Source: Candidatus Babelota bacterium
GTDB taxonomy: Bacteria; Babelota; Babeliae; Babelales; Vermiphilaceae
Assembly (NCBI GenBank): GCA_003963225.1
Contig: RXKB01000029.1
Location: 1-36,598 of the forward strand
DNA: 36,598 nt
Direction: 5' to 3'
The notes under the pieces were generated by a model, which worked only from the letters and a program-made list of their open reading frames with translations, did no database searches and was not told the origin of the DNA. Positions 15,374 through 22,535 of the stretch are shown piece by piece; position 1 is the stretch's first letter; every line of letters starts with the position of its first letter. Made by a program: the position numbers and the translations under genes.

Positions 15374-15684
15374 TCCAGCCCCGCCTTCTTTTTGTAGTTT
15401 GAGAGTGCGTTATTACCGTCTGAAATTAATTTAGTAATTTTCTCGCCAACATATGGACCGCTTTTTCTAACTTGCTCAGCTTCCCATGTCAGCCAGTTCT
15501 CCAACGCCTGCACAAGCTCTTTCTGACTCTCTAGCATCTCGGTGCGACACCAGTCGGCGCCTTGCTTAGCACCTTCATAGAAATTTCCATCCTCACTACG
15601 CCATTGTTTTGAATCTGGATAGAAATTATCGGCGAGTAATTTTGCAGCTTCGTCCCGTTTCTTTTCCCATTCAGACTGGCTCAT
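15370..15684 (-). CDS. Small hypothetical protein
   Basis: This 104-residue protein is coupled on both sides by four-base overlaps. It has charged helices with SEWEKKRDEAAKLLADN at the N-terminus and a tryptophan-containing centre (KQWRSEDGNFYEGAKQGADW), a pattern common in small phage proteins of unknown role. Confidence 0.65.
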   Translation of the reverse strand: MSQSEWEKKRDEAAKLLADNFYPDSKQWRSEDGNFYEGAKQGADWCRTEMLESQKELVQALENWLTWEAEQVRKSGPYVGEKITKLISDGNNALSNYKKKAGLE

Positions 15685-15917
15685 CGCTTAACCTTTTTCT
15701 TTTTTATCTTTTTAACAATCTGATTAACTTCAACATCCATTCGGCAGTAAGCTGTGAAGTAATAGGTTTTGTCACAGTCAAAGCATTCGACTTCTCTGAA
15801 TCCTGATTCAACGCCGTTACCGTCCCCACAATCCATATCAAATTCCACATGCTCGGTAGTTTCTCTATCGCAGTATGGGCAATGCACTTGCGCTCGCAAT
15901 TCAATATATGAACTCAT
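15681..15917 (-). CDS. Small zinc-ribbon-like protein
   Basis: This 78-residue protein has CPYC (residues 13-16) and CFDC (45-48), a likely four-cysteine zinc site, an acidic middle and a strongly basic C-terminus (KKIKKKKVKR). It could bind nucleic acid or a host protein. The start at ATG 15917 overlaps the TGA of a 16-codon frame upstream. Confidence 0.65.
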   Translation of the reverse strand: MSSYIELRAQVHCPYCDRETTEHVEFDMDCGDGNGVESGFREVECFDCDKTYYFTAYCRMDVEVNQIVKKIKKKKVKR

Positions 15918-15964
15918 AACTTAATCCCTTTGTCGGCGCAGAACTTGTCGCTCCAAGCTTTCAT
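15914..15964 (-). CDS. Possible 16-residue coupled peptide
   Basis: ATG 15964 is preceded by AAGGAGTGATGAG, and 16 codons (MKAWSDKFCADKGIKL) end in a TGA overlapping the next start as ATGA. It fills the 58-base gap between two genes exactly, with good initiation and termination geometry. It may be a true micropeptide or simply a leader coupling translation. Confidence 0.5.
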   Translation of the reverse strand: MKAWSDKFCADKGIKL

Positions 15965-15975
15965 CTCATCACTCC

Positions 15976-16242
15976 TTACAAATAGCCTAAGAATTGGGGT
16001 TTCCCGTATCCCATATCTATGGTCGAATATTGAAAGCATTTATAAACAGATTCATTTTGATTTTCACAAGAAGTACAGCCTCGTCGCCACTTCGAAGCCG
16101 TTAAAGCAAAAGGAAGATTACAGCTATAACTGTACTCAACCCTTCCACTTGGATATATGATTCTTAAACCCCACGTTAAATCATTACTCCGACTCCACAA
16201 CTGCGGCCTTCCGTTACACCCTCTATACTTTGGTTTTTTCAT
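15976..16242 (-). CDS. Small hypothetical protein
   Basis: This 88-residue basic, aromatic-rich protein has a beta-like centre (WGLRIIYPSGRVEYSYS) and four cysteines (CNLPF, CTSC, CFQY). Its start shares a base with the DHH gene stop (TAATG), so it is probably translated with it. No family recognised. Confidence 0.6.
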   Translation of the reverse strand: MKKPKYRGCNGRPQLWSRSNDLTWGLRIIYPSGRVEYSYSCNLPFALTASKWRRGCTSCENQNESVYKCFQYSTIDMGYGKPQFLGYL

Positions 16243-17042
16243 TATGGCCTCACCGATTTAAAACCAGCAGCCTGGGCATGCCCGCCGCCACCAAACTTTT
16301 TAGCAATAGTCGAAACATCAAAGCCAATCCTTGAGCGCAGTGACCACATAATTTGATCTTCAAATATCGTAAAAGAAGCTACAAATGGAGCGTCCGGGTA
16401 TCGCTGAAGTAATTCATGGCCTACTTCTGACCAAGATTGAGTCGTGTTCACTACAGGCACTGTATAGGTATCAATTTGTCTCATGAATGCACTTTTGCAA
16501 ATCTTGTCTACCACAGACTTCTCAAACCTTTCGCATGTGACGCCTTCCTCTTTTAATTTCTCAACATCAAATTTGTCCCACACGTAAAAATCAAAGGGGT
16601 ATGATACAAGAGCTGAATGAATCTCTTTTGATCCAGCCATTTGAAAGGTCCATAAATCTCGATCCGAAATATGTCGGATAAGAGCAGGCGCCTCCTTGAA
16701 ACCATCACCAAAGAAATAATCCCAGGTGATGAGAGCGCCTGATTTACTCATATCAAAAATAATTTTTGGATTATCCCTGCTGTAAAGCAATGGTTTAAGC
16801 TTCTCTTCAGCAGTTTTATGATGATCCAGAACAATGACTCGTGCTTTATCTGCTAGTTTAAGAATCTCTTCCGCATCATATGAGAAATCTAAGATGTAGA
16901 TTTCAGTAGCAGAAGGCATTTCAGGCGGTGGCTTTCCATACGACACAGGTATATATCTGGCTTCATCGCCGAATTTCTTCCAAGCGCAATATGCTGCACC
17001 AAATCCGTCGTAACAATTGCTGTGATATAATACATATATCAT
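16242..17042 (-). CDS. DHH-superfamily phosphoesterase, NrnB-like
   Basis: This 266-residue protein has the DHH/DHHA1 architecture. The first motif is YHSNCYDGFGAA (residues 6-17), the YHxxCxDGFxAA form seen in NrnB-type enzymes. Metal-binding segments LDFSYD and VLDHH (around 50 and 71) and an SDRDLW motif follow. The C-terminal DHHA1 motif is GGGGHAQAAGF (near 251-261). Such enzymes hydrolyse short oligoribonucleotides or cyclic nucleotides. All core residues are present. The start ATG 17042 has GGAGAG at seven bases. A structured 176-base element fills the upstream leader. Confidence 0.88.
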   Translation of the reverse strand: MIYVLYHSNCYDGFGAAYCAWKKFGDEARYIPVSYGKPPPEMPSATEIYILDFSYDAEEILKLADKARVIVLDHHKTAEEKLKPLLYSRDNPKIIFDMSKSGALITWDYFFGDGFKEAPALIRHISDRDLWTFQMAGSKEIHSALVSYPFDFYVWDKFDVEKLKEEGVTCERFEKSVVDKICKSAFMRQIDTYTVPVVNTTQSWSEVGHELLQRYPDAPFVASFTIFEDQIMWSLRSRIGFDVSTIAKKFGGGGHAQAAGFKSVRP

Positions 17043-17064
17043 TACTTTCTCTCCAATCTAGGTA

Positions 17065-17240
17065 GCCCCTGTTCGTGGAATATAACCACCAACATCTTGC
17101 CAGCCACAAGACATGTCCACGATTTAACTCGGATCAAGCCAGGGGCGTAAAGCTCTCAAGTGAGTAGGCGTCTCGGACTTAAGATTTCCAACCGCCGTAG
17201 ACGCTCGCATGGGTTGGCCGCTACTCACTTCAAAGCTTTA
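17065..17240 (-). ncRNA. Structured RNA element with pseudoknot (leader of DHH gene)
   Basis: The stems are perfect. Outer stem 17234-17240 pairs with 17148-17154 (7 bp). Stem 17221-17230 pairs with 17158-17167 (10 bp). Inside it, 17212-17217 pairs with 17188-17193 (CCAACC/GGTTGG) and 17199-17204 pairs with 17168-17173 (GCGTCT/AGACGC), interleaved as an H-type pseudoknot. A second domain has 17140-17146 with 17065-17071 (7 bp), 17116-17122 with 17073-17079 (7 bp) and 17107-17111 with 17095-17099 (5 bp). The minus strand is favoured because the element lies directly upstream of the DHH ribosome site. Function unknown; it matches no RNA family I recognise. Confidence 0.7.
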
Positions 17241-17398
17241 ATTGTCCATCCTTCTCTTCTGCCTTTGGCTATTTTCTTTCCTCTTTGTTTAAGTCGTTCT
17301 TCTAAAAACTCTCTCGACATTTCTCGTTTACAAGATGGACATGGTCTTGGAGTTAAGAGGTTTTCTTTTGTTGTTTTAAACTTAGTGTGATTACTCAT
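17225..17398 (-). CDS. Small CxxC protein
   Basis: The start was set at ATG 17398, which overlaps the stop of the regulator gene as ATGA; five upstream codons exist in the frame. The 57-residue product is basic, with CPSC near residue 20 followed by charged helix (REFLEERLKQRGKKIAKGRR). Only two cysteines, so a lone zinc knuckle or a metal site shared between subunits. Its last codons overlap the first stem of the structured element. Confidence 0.55.
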   Translation of the reverse strand: MSNHTKFKTTKENLLTPRPCPSCKREMSREFLEERLKQRGKKIAKGRREGWTIKALK

Positions 17399-17634
17399 AA
17401 ATATTCTGACCAATGGGCTTTTACGTCTTGAATGACTGCAGATAAGAGTGCTTGCTTACTTACTAAGCCTCTAATTTTTTTATGTGATTCAGGTGGGAGG
17501 CCACAAATACCGCGCTCCATATTTGATATAAACTGACCTGATTTATAGCCTAATAGTTTTGCCATTTGAGATTGCGATAGGCCTGCTTTTAAACGAACAG
17601 ATTTAATTAGTTTAGCTTGATTTTTAAATTTCAT
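17395..17634 (-). CDS. XRE-family helix-turn-helix regulator
   Basis: This 79-residue protein is essentially one HTH_XRE domain: KLIKSVRLKAGLSQSQMAKL then LGYKSGQFISNMERG (residues about 8-43) form the helices including the recognition helix. It may control the switch of early genes. A 10-bp inverted repeat lies just upstream (17660-17684) beside a TTGACC box, suggesting autoregulation. It is the only clear transcription factor in the window besides the small terminase HTH. Confidence 0.85.
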   Translation of the reverse strand: MKFKNQAKLIKSVRLKAGLSQSQMAKLLGYKSGQFISNMERGICGLPPESHKKIRGLVSKQALLSAVIQDVKAHWSEYL

Positions 17635-17659
17635 AAGTGTTACTAAACTAACTTTATTT

Positions 17660-17684
17660 TTTATTGTTGGTCAACAACAATAAA
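17660..17684. promoter_or_regulatory. Operator-like inverted repeat with promoter of the XRE gene
   Basis: TTTATTGTTG (17660-17669) and CAACAATAAA (17675-17684) are perfect 10-bp arms around five bases. On the minus strand a TTGACC within the repeat could be a -35 box with TTAGTT 17 bases later as a weak -10, so binding here would repress the regulator gene. Confidence 0.55.
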
Positions 17685-17736
17685 CAAAAAGTTAATAGCC
17701 CAACAGTTGCTATAGGATATAGATTTATGGCTTCAA

Positions 17737-17958
17737 TCACCCTGTATTTATTAGTCGAGTAGGAACAAATCTTTCAAGACATTTAGCTGATTCTTTGACA
17801 TTTGAACGAAATCTGAACCCAGTCTGAACAATCTTAAGCACTGTGCCGCATTCGTAAATTAAGGTTCTTACGATGTGATCACCTTCTTTTTTCGTATTGT
17901 CGTTCTTTGGATCAAGGCCCGCAATTCTACACGTAGGACATCTATAATGGTTACTCAT
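17737..17958 (-). CDS. Small zinc-finger-like protein
   Basis: The start was set at ATG 17958 with AAGG upstream. It gives 73 residues with CPTC (residues 7-10) and later single cysteines. An upstream ATG at 18024 would extend it by 22 residues, but that extension runs through a terminator hairpin (17972-17999), so it is less likely. Role unknown. Confidence 0.55.
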   Translation of the reverse strand: MSNHYRCPTCRIAGLDPKNDNTKKEGDHIVRTLIYECGTVLKIVQTGFRFRSNVKESAKCLERFVPTRLINTG

Positions 17959-17971
17959 GTCTACCTTATCG

Positions 17972-17999
17972 AAAAAATTAAGCTCGTCCTTGAGCTTAA
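17972..17999 (-). terminator. Rho-independent terminator after the endolysin gene
   Basis: On the minus strand TTAAGCTC (17999-17992) pairs perfectly with GAGCTTAA (17985-17978), a 6-base loop between, and TTTTTT follows (17977-17972). It lies 34 bases after the M15 peptidase stop. Confidence 0.8.
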
Positions 18000-18032
18000 A
18001 CAAGGTCCATCCATGGCCTGTCATATAAAGTT

Positions 18033-18500
18033 TTATGGGTTAAAATATCTGCCACTAAGTCCAGGATCTTTTATGTCAATGTGAATCCAGTTAGCGTTTT
18101 TAGGTAATCGCTCCATGCGAATTTTTAAATTATCAAGTTCTGTAGAAAGCCTCTCGCGCACGCGCCAGCTCTCAGCCCCTTCAACAATAAAATCAACGGC
18201 CTCCCCCGTTATATGAGCTGACTCTTTTGCTCCCCCAATGAGTACGTTATAAGGCCTAGCTCTTAGCCAACTAACAGGAGTGATTTTAGCAAGAGGAAAA
18301 TAAGCTTGAATCAGCGAAAGTTTGTGAGCAAGCAGCATAATGTTTAGTGCTTGCTCTTCGGTTGGGAAAACGTGAAGGCCCCAACGTTCTTGGTAAAGTG
18401 CCTGCCCCCAAGTCCATGCACTCGGAGGCAGGAAACGGTAGTCATACTTAATTGGGGAATTAAGCAATGGTATGGAGTCACTTAAGCAAAGGCTCATCAT
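18033..18500 (-). CDS. Peptidase M15 family endolysin
   Basis: This 155-residue zinc peptidase is expected to cut peptidoglycan cross-bridges at lysis. The motif SAHITGEAVDF supplies H96 and D103 and NWIHID supplies H140, the three zinc ligands of M15A/M15_3 D-Ala-D-Ala carboxypeptidase-like proteins. SWLRARPYN (77-85) matches the usual SxYRSpxyN segment. No signal peptide or membrane segment is visible, so release should depend on a holin. The start ATGATG overlaps the preceding stop. It is far from the small membrane proteins at 26429-27103, so the lysis genes are split. Confidence 0.88.
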   Translation of the reverse strand: MMSLCLSDSIPLLNSPIKYDYRFLPPSAWTWGQALYQERWGLHVFPTEEQALNIMLLAHKLSLIQAYFPLAKITPVSWLRARPYNVLIGGAKESAHITGEAVDFIVEGAESWRVRERLSTELDNLKIRMERLPKNANWIHIDIKDPGLSGRYFNP

Positions 18501-18691
18501 TTGAGTCGAGCCTTAATATGGTCTTTAAGTTCTATTAACAATTGAGTCGCGCACATTCGACATATGTTTACTGTGTCAGTTTGAAACCCTCCCCCATGGC
18601 CTGCTTCATCAGAGATTGTGCACCAAACATAGGCGTCCAAATAGATACGCGACTTTTCAAATTTTCCTTTACAGATCTTGCATTGAAACAC
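18497..18691 (-). CDS. Small four-cysteine zinc protein
   Basis: This 64-residue protein starts at GTG 18691 downstream of GGGGG. CKIC (residues 4-7) and CRMC (48-51) would form a zinc site around a Gly-rich turn. It is the first gene of the leftward accessory block and is coupled to the endolysin by a stop/start overlap. Role unknown. Confidence 0.6.
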   Translation of the reverse strand: MFQCKICKGKFEKSRIYLDAYVWCTISDEAGHGGGFQTDTVNICRMCATQLLIELKDHIKARLK

Positions 18692-18807
18692 TAGTCATGC
18701 CCCCTCACGTTAATAAGATCTTAAAAAGCCTTAAATTGATACGAAAGACCTGATTAGTGTAGAGCTATTTGACGCATAATGTTATAGTTATATGTATTGG
18801 AGGTTCT

Positions 18808-19512
18808 ATGAACGACTTAAAAATGATTGGCTATATAAACTACTTAAAAACAGTTTTAGCAGTTTTGGCCCTCCTAAGCCTTATGGCATGTCAAAATCCT
18901 TCTCAAAGCGCTAATGGCCTTGTGGCTGAGCCTAATAGCGAAGCTGAGCTCTTTGTATTCGGCGATAACCTAGCAGCAGGCTACGGCTCTAATTATTCGT
19001 TTGCTGAGGTATTAGCGGCAACTAAAGGCCTTGAAGTCGTAGATAAGACATTCTCAGGCGCTAATGCTGTTGTAAACAACACGCTTAATCTTTCATGGCT
19101 TTCAGATGTTGATCAAAATGACACAGTGATTCTTTGTGTAGGTTACCAAGATGTTAGATGGTACGGCGTAAGCTACCCGTATGTAGATAACTACAACAAT
19201 CACATTAGCCCCTTCTTGCTCGCTCTTAAAGCTACAGGCGCAAGAGTGTATATAGTTGGTCCAATTAAAATGAAGGCAAGCTCTTACGGGTTATTTGCTC
19301 CAAGTAACAATGGCTCAAATCAAGCTATGATTGATTTTAATACAAACTTAAGTAGCTCAGTCGCAGCCCTTAATGACTCAGACTTTACCTTTGTTGATAT
19401 CATGAGCTTTGTGCCACAAGCCTCTAACCTCACCCCTGATGAACAATTCCCCAATGAGTTAGGCCACGATGAGATCACTTCAATCATCCTTAATCAGATT
19501 GGGAGTCTATAA
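18808..19512 (+). CDS. SGNH-like lipoprotein with substituted catalytic residues
   Basis: The start was set at ATG 18808 behind TGGAGG. The 234-residue product has a lipoprotein signal ending in LMAC (C28). The rest follows the SGNH/GDSL hydrolase layout: FGDNLAAGYG (51-60) for block I, CVGYQD (110-115) for block III and DEQFPNELGH (211-220) for block V. The nucleophile Ser is Asn54, the block III Asn is Gln114, and the catalytic His position is Phe214, so it is probably not an active esterase. As a membrane-anchored protein of the first rightward genes it may alter the host surface or exclude other phages (inference). Confidence 0.7.
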   Translation: MNDLKMIGYINYLKTVLAVLALLSLMACQNPSQSANGLVAEPNSEAELFVFGDNLAAGYGSNYSFAEVLAATKGLEVVDKTFSGANAVVNNTLNLSWLSDVDQNDTVILCVGYQDVRWYGVSYPYVDNYNNHISPFLLALKATGARVYIVGPIKMKASSYGLFAPSNNGSNQAMIDFNTNLSSSVAALNDSDFTFVDIMSFVPQASNLTPDEQFPNELGHDEITSIILNQIGSL

Positions 19513-19516
19513 GCTT

Positions 19517-19696
19517 ATGAAATTAAAAACTTGTCCAGGCTGTGGAAGAGTCAAAACAACTCGCAATTCAAAACTTATTGGTCGAGAAGCTATAGGAGTG
19601 AAAGAATTTCTTTGGTTTAATTGTCTTGAAAAAAATAATTTGGGTGAGGGTTGCAACTCAACATTTGTTATAGCAAAGGCTAACTCTATCAAATGA
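19517..19696 (+). CDS. Small CxxC protein
   Basis: The 59-residue product from ATG 19517 has CPGC at residues 6-9 and two further cysteines (about 37 and 47), a plausible zinc ribbon. It begins four bases after the lipoprotein stop. Function unknown. Confidence 0.6.
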   Translation: MKLKTCPGCGRVKTTRNSKLIGREAIGVKEFLWFNCLEKNNLGEGCNSTFVIAKANSIK

Positions 19697-19711
19697 ACTT
19701 GTGAGGTAACT

Positions 19712-19990
19712 ATGTACTACGGCACTTGGGTTAATTTTACACTCCATACCTCTCTCCGTGATCACTTAATTGAAGCCAAAGTTTTAGCAAGACTTGATCA
19801 AGAGTTTGATAATAAGCACTCCTTTACTGGCGTTCACATAGAAGAGGCTTATTTGGTGACAGGCCTTTCTGAAAATAATTCAAAACTTAAACTAACACTC
19901 ACACCTTCTGTCCGTGCTGCGCTAACTTACCTAGCTGAGCAACAAGCGCCTTATGTAAGAAAAGTAACGATTAAAGATTTAGGCGAATAG
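19712..19990 (+). CDS. Small hypothetical protein
   Basis: This 92-residue protein starts at ATG 19712 with GAGG five bases upstream. It has alternating strands and helices with no membrane segment. It ends TAG CGT TAA, a doubled stop. No family recognised. Confidence 0.65.
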   Translation: MYYGTWVNFTLHTSLRDHLIEAKVLARLDQEFDNKHSFTGVHIEEAYLVTGLSENNSKLKLTLTPSVRAALTYLAEQQAPYVRKVTIKDLGE

Positions 19991-20017
19991 CGTTAAAGCC
20001 TCTTAAAGAGTTAGGTC

Positions 20018-20227
20018 ATGAGTAGTAACAATTATTCTTCAAAACTCTATGTCTTTGAAATCGGTGTCCCGCGCACGGAAATTATAATCTATAAAGTTAT
20101 TGCTAAATCAGCGAGCGAAGCGATTGAAAGAATTAAAACTCGCGATCAAGTTGAGATCGTAAAAGTCGTCCCTGCCTCTTTAAATAATCGAGCCACCCAT
20201 GTCGTTAGCAAAAGGTTAGTTGAATAA
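20018..20227 (+). CDS. Small hypothetical protein
   Basis: This 69-residue protein has beta strand segments (KLYVFEIGV, IIIYKVIAKSASEAIERI) like a small ferredoxin-like fold; the SASEAIERI helix after a strand is common in short phage proteins. It is the last gene of the first rightward group. No function assigned. Confidence 0.6.
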   Translation: MSSNNYSSKLYVFEIGVPRTEIIIYKVIAKSASEAIERIKTRDQVEIVKVVPASLNNRATHVVSKRLVE

Positions 20228-20390
20228 AGAGCCTCCCAGTTAGGGTACGTGTAACTATTGGTGTTTGTACTGATATGACGCACCTTGTCAGATAAAAGGT
20301 ACACCTTTCCTACTCTATTCTCATAGATAGATAGAGAGAGTATAGAGAGACACTCTCAAGAGCGCAAGAGAATAGTTCACACTACTCTCT

Positions 20391-20412
20391 CCCTCCCGCC
20401 CCCACCTACCCC
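20391..20412 (-). other. G-quadruplex motif
   Basis: The minus strand carries four G runs, GGGG TAGGT GGGGG C GGG A GGG, with loops of 5, 1 and 1 bases, meeting the standard G4 rule. It lies about 44 bases beyond the stop of the PrimPol gene on the same strand. Confidence 0.7.
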
Positions 20413-20436
20413 ACCTACCGAAATTACCGAAATAAG
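20401..20436. repeat. Tandem 9-bp repeats (iteron-like)
   Basis: Four 9-base units follow each other: CCCACCTAC twice, then CGAAATTAC and CGAAATAAG, the last followed by CGAAG. Two units are identical and two share CGAAAT. They lie next to the end of the replication gene. Confidence 0.55.
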
Positions 20437-20455
20437 CGAAGTTTGGTGCGTGATC

Positions 20456-22516
20456 TTATTCTTTTTGGCTACAGATGTAATATAAACGTTTTGGGCGACG
20501 GCCCGTTGGAACGATTTCTCGACACACAATGCCATTTTCAATCATTGTATCTAGCAGTGGGTCAAGCTCGCGCTTAGGAATGTCAGTGTTACGCTGCAGG
20601 TCGCCATGCTGAGTCTTTCCATGACGCCGCAAGTAACTTTCAACTTTAGCCCATGGACCACTCACCCGGCCACTGTTTGACACTGTGTTCCGCATGAGTT
20701 GAGAGTTATGAAAACAGGCTTCAACAAACTCAATTGCAAACTGCACATCTTCTAATTCCACATGGTCACGCTCATTACTGATAGCTGATATCATCGTAAT
20801 CTTTGTCACATGCTCATAAAGTCTTGAGAGGTACGGACCTTCTGACGTTTCATGGGCTGCCATGTATGCAGCAGCAGTTTTTTCATCATACGCTTGAAGA
20901 GTTGCTCTTGCTTCAGCCGTCATCGTAAGCGATCGTGGCATCATTTTTCTTGACGCATTTTCTGGATCAAAAAGAACACTATCGTCTTTTATATATGGAT
21001 ATAAATAGCCTATCTGCTGAACAAACTTTTTAAGCAAAACCATTGCTTCATCTCTTCGATCTAGCGTTAGTTTATCCTTTAATAACTCAACCTTTGCTTG
21101 CTCAACGATTAAAAATCTTGGCATTAAACCAGAGCTTCCTAAGTACCCTTGAATTGATTTTGCAATCCCTGCCTGGTGCACAGTTGCATAAATAGACACA
21201 CAAGGATTCCAGCAAGCCCCACTGCGCTTACCATGCTTTGCTGACGACACTCCGTCATAGCGAGAAGGTCCAAGAGAGAAAAGCCTATTCACAACGTCTA
21301 CTAAATCAGATGTGTAACTTGCCGTAGACTTCATGCTCTCAAAAAAAGGTGCGGCCTCATCAATAATATCTATTCGTTGCGGCTGATTTGGAAGCTCTTG
21401 AATAAAAGCTTGTGAGCTTCTATACATGTCAGCACCTACAAGCCCTGTGCCCGCAAGAAGATCTTTCATTAAATTAACAACAGCACCTTTACCAAGCCCT
21501 GATGAACCAAGAGCTAAAATATATGTATTAGGCCAAGTGTCGTTTAATTTTATTCGATTGGATATGAGAGCGCCTACGGTAGAAATTGCCCCACCCAGTG
21601 CGAGTGAACTGATCTCGAACCTAGAATTGGCGTTAGCTACGTCAACAAAGAGGCGGAGAAAGCCTGACTTGGGCACTGGGTAGGGGCGCGGTTCGAACGT
21701 ATCAACATCAAATAACAATTCAACATCTTTTCTTCTCGAAGGCAGTGTGACATTTAAGCCTTTTGTAAGAAGAGTTCTCGTAACGCTTGAAACAAGCTTA
21801 TGCGCAGCTGAATGAGCTTCGGCTTCATTTTTTGCTCTGTATTGTTCTTTTGGGTCAGTAAACAATCTTGGGTTATGGTTATTTAAATCCCACTCATAAA
21901 CCCAATCAACAATCTGTTCTTCAGATTTCCCTTCAGCTCGCATGGCTGTTACTGCGCGCACAAGAAAATTGTTTCGTCCTTCAGATTTATAAAACTCGCT
22001 TGAAGTTTGTTTTGGAAGGCGCGAGAAAAATTCTAACGATTCAAGCCGTGGAAGATCCTCGCGGTCCTGACTGATGCTTAAAATAGATTTTCCAATTACA
22101 GTGTAGAAACCATCAAACTTTCTATGTCTACTTGGTGGGATGATGTGATATTTGCCTGTGTGGTAAAGACCTACTTTTTGATCACCCTCAGCGATGTTGT
22201 AATGATTTGGGTCCCACTTGAAAAAATAAGTTGCTCGCCCCGGAAGTCCGTATTTACCATACATTGATTTTGGAATAATTGCGTGAGCTGCAGGGTCGTC
22301 AGTATCTACGTCAATTGCTTCAATTCCAGAAGCTTCCCCACAAACAAGTGCAACTCCATATTTTTCACCAACGGGGAATTTTTCATCCCATTCGTCACAC
22401 TCGGCCTCAGTTGGAAGTTGTTTACTAAAACGTTCCCAACCCTTAATGATTGCCGCTCCGCTCTTTGCATCCACGGGCATTAATGCAAGGCCCAACTCTA
22501 ATCCTTTTATATACAT
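20456..22516 (-). CDS. PrimPol-helicase (replication protein)
   Basis: This 686-residue protein combines a primase-polymerase N-terminus and a helicase-like ATPase. The Prim-Pol part has IDVDTDD (D69, D71) as metal ligands and KYHIIPPSRH (H124) as the conserved His region. The second half has Walker A GSSGLGKG (337-344) and Walker B RIDIIDEAA (D386, E387), a DUF3987-type arrangement, and ends with a winged-helix-like region. It should prime and unwind phage DNA. It is transcribed away from the recombination genes from a shared regulatory region. Confidence 0.88.
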   Translation of the reverse strand: MYIKGLELGLALMPVDAKSGAAIIKGWERFSKQLPTEAECDEWDEKFPVGEKYGVALVCGEASGIEAIDVDTDDPAAHAIIPKSMYGKYGLPGRATYFFKWDPNHYNIAEGDQKVGLYHTGKYHIIPPSRHRKFDGFYTVIGKSILSISQDREDLPRLESLEFFSRLPKQTSSEFYKSEGRNNFLVRAVTAMRAEGKSEEQIVDWVYEWDLNNHNPRLFTDPKEQYRAKNEAEAHSAAHKLVSSVTRTLLTKGLNVTLPSRRKDVELLFDVDTFEPRPYPVPKSGFLRLFVDVANANSRFEISSLALGGAISTVGALISNRIKLNDTWPNTYILALGSSGLGKGAVVNLMKDLLAGTGLVGADMYRSSQAFIQELPNQPQRIDIIDEAAPFFESMKSTASYTSDLVDVVNRLFSLGPSRYDGVSSAKHGKRSGACWNPCVSIYATVHQAGIAKSIQGYLGSSGLMPRFLIVEQAKVELLKDKLTLDRRDEAMVLLKKFVQQIGYLYPYIKDDSVLFDPENASRKMMPRSLTMTAEARATLQAYDEKTAAAYMAAHETSEGPYLSRLYEHVTKITMISAISNERDHVELEDVQFAIEFVEACFHNSQLMRNTVSNSGRVSGPWAKVESYLRRHGKTQHGDLQRNTDIPKRELDPLLDTMIENGIVCREIVPTGRRPKRLYYICSQKE

Positions 22517-22535
22517 ATGATTGTCTCTTTCTTAA

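Larger units (their letters stand above)
20228..20455. other. Convergent intergenic region: candidate origin or structured RNA
   Basis: This gene-free region lies between a rightward gene and the end of the PrimPol gene. It holds AAAGGT-AC-ACCTTT (20295-20308), CTATTCTC/GAGAATAG (20315-20322 with 20368-20375) and GAGAGAGTA/TACTCTCTC (20334-20342 with 20383-20391), the last two interleaved, plus a GAGAG/CTCTC hairpin (20345-20357). The G-quadruplex motif and 9-bp repeats are listed separately. No clear U-tract terminator was found. The purine/pyrimidine bias raises the chance of random pairing. Confidence 0.55.

Noticed and set aside
15704..15904. Second minus-strand frame within the zinc-ribbon gene
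   Set aside because: It is a shadow frame without ribosome site; the CxxC frame is coupled to its neighbours.
17158..17230. tRNA-like closing stem of 10 bp
   Set aside because: No T-arm, D-arm or anticodon arm fits on either strand, and the inner stems cross each other, which a tRNA cloverleaf does not.
17065..17240. Known self-cleaving ribozyme (HDV, twister, pistol, hammerhead)
   Set aside because: The conserved core bases and loop lengths of these classes are not present; only the general idea of a nested pseudoknot is shared.
18769..18807. TTG start extending the lipoprotein by 13 residues
   Set aside because: ATG 18808 has a TGGAGG site and gives a proper lipoprotein signal; the extension contains the region expected for the promoter.
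18692..18807. Promoter for the rightward lipoprotein gene (TTGACG at 18769)
   Set aside because: A promoter is expected in this gap, but no -10 box lies at an acceptable spacing, so it was left uncalled.
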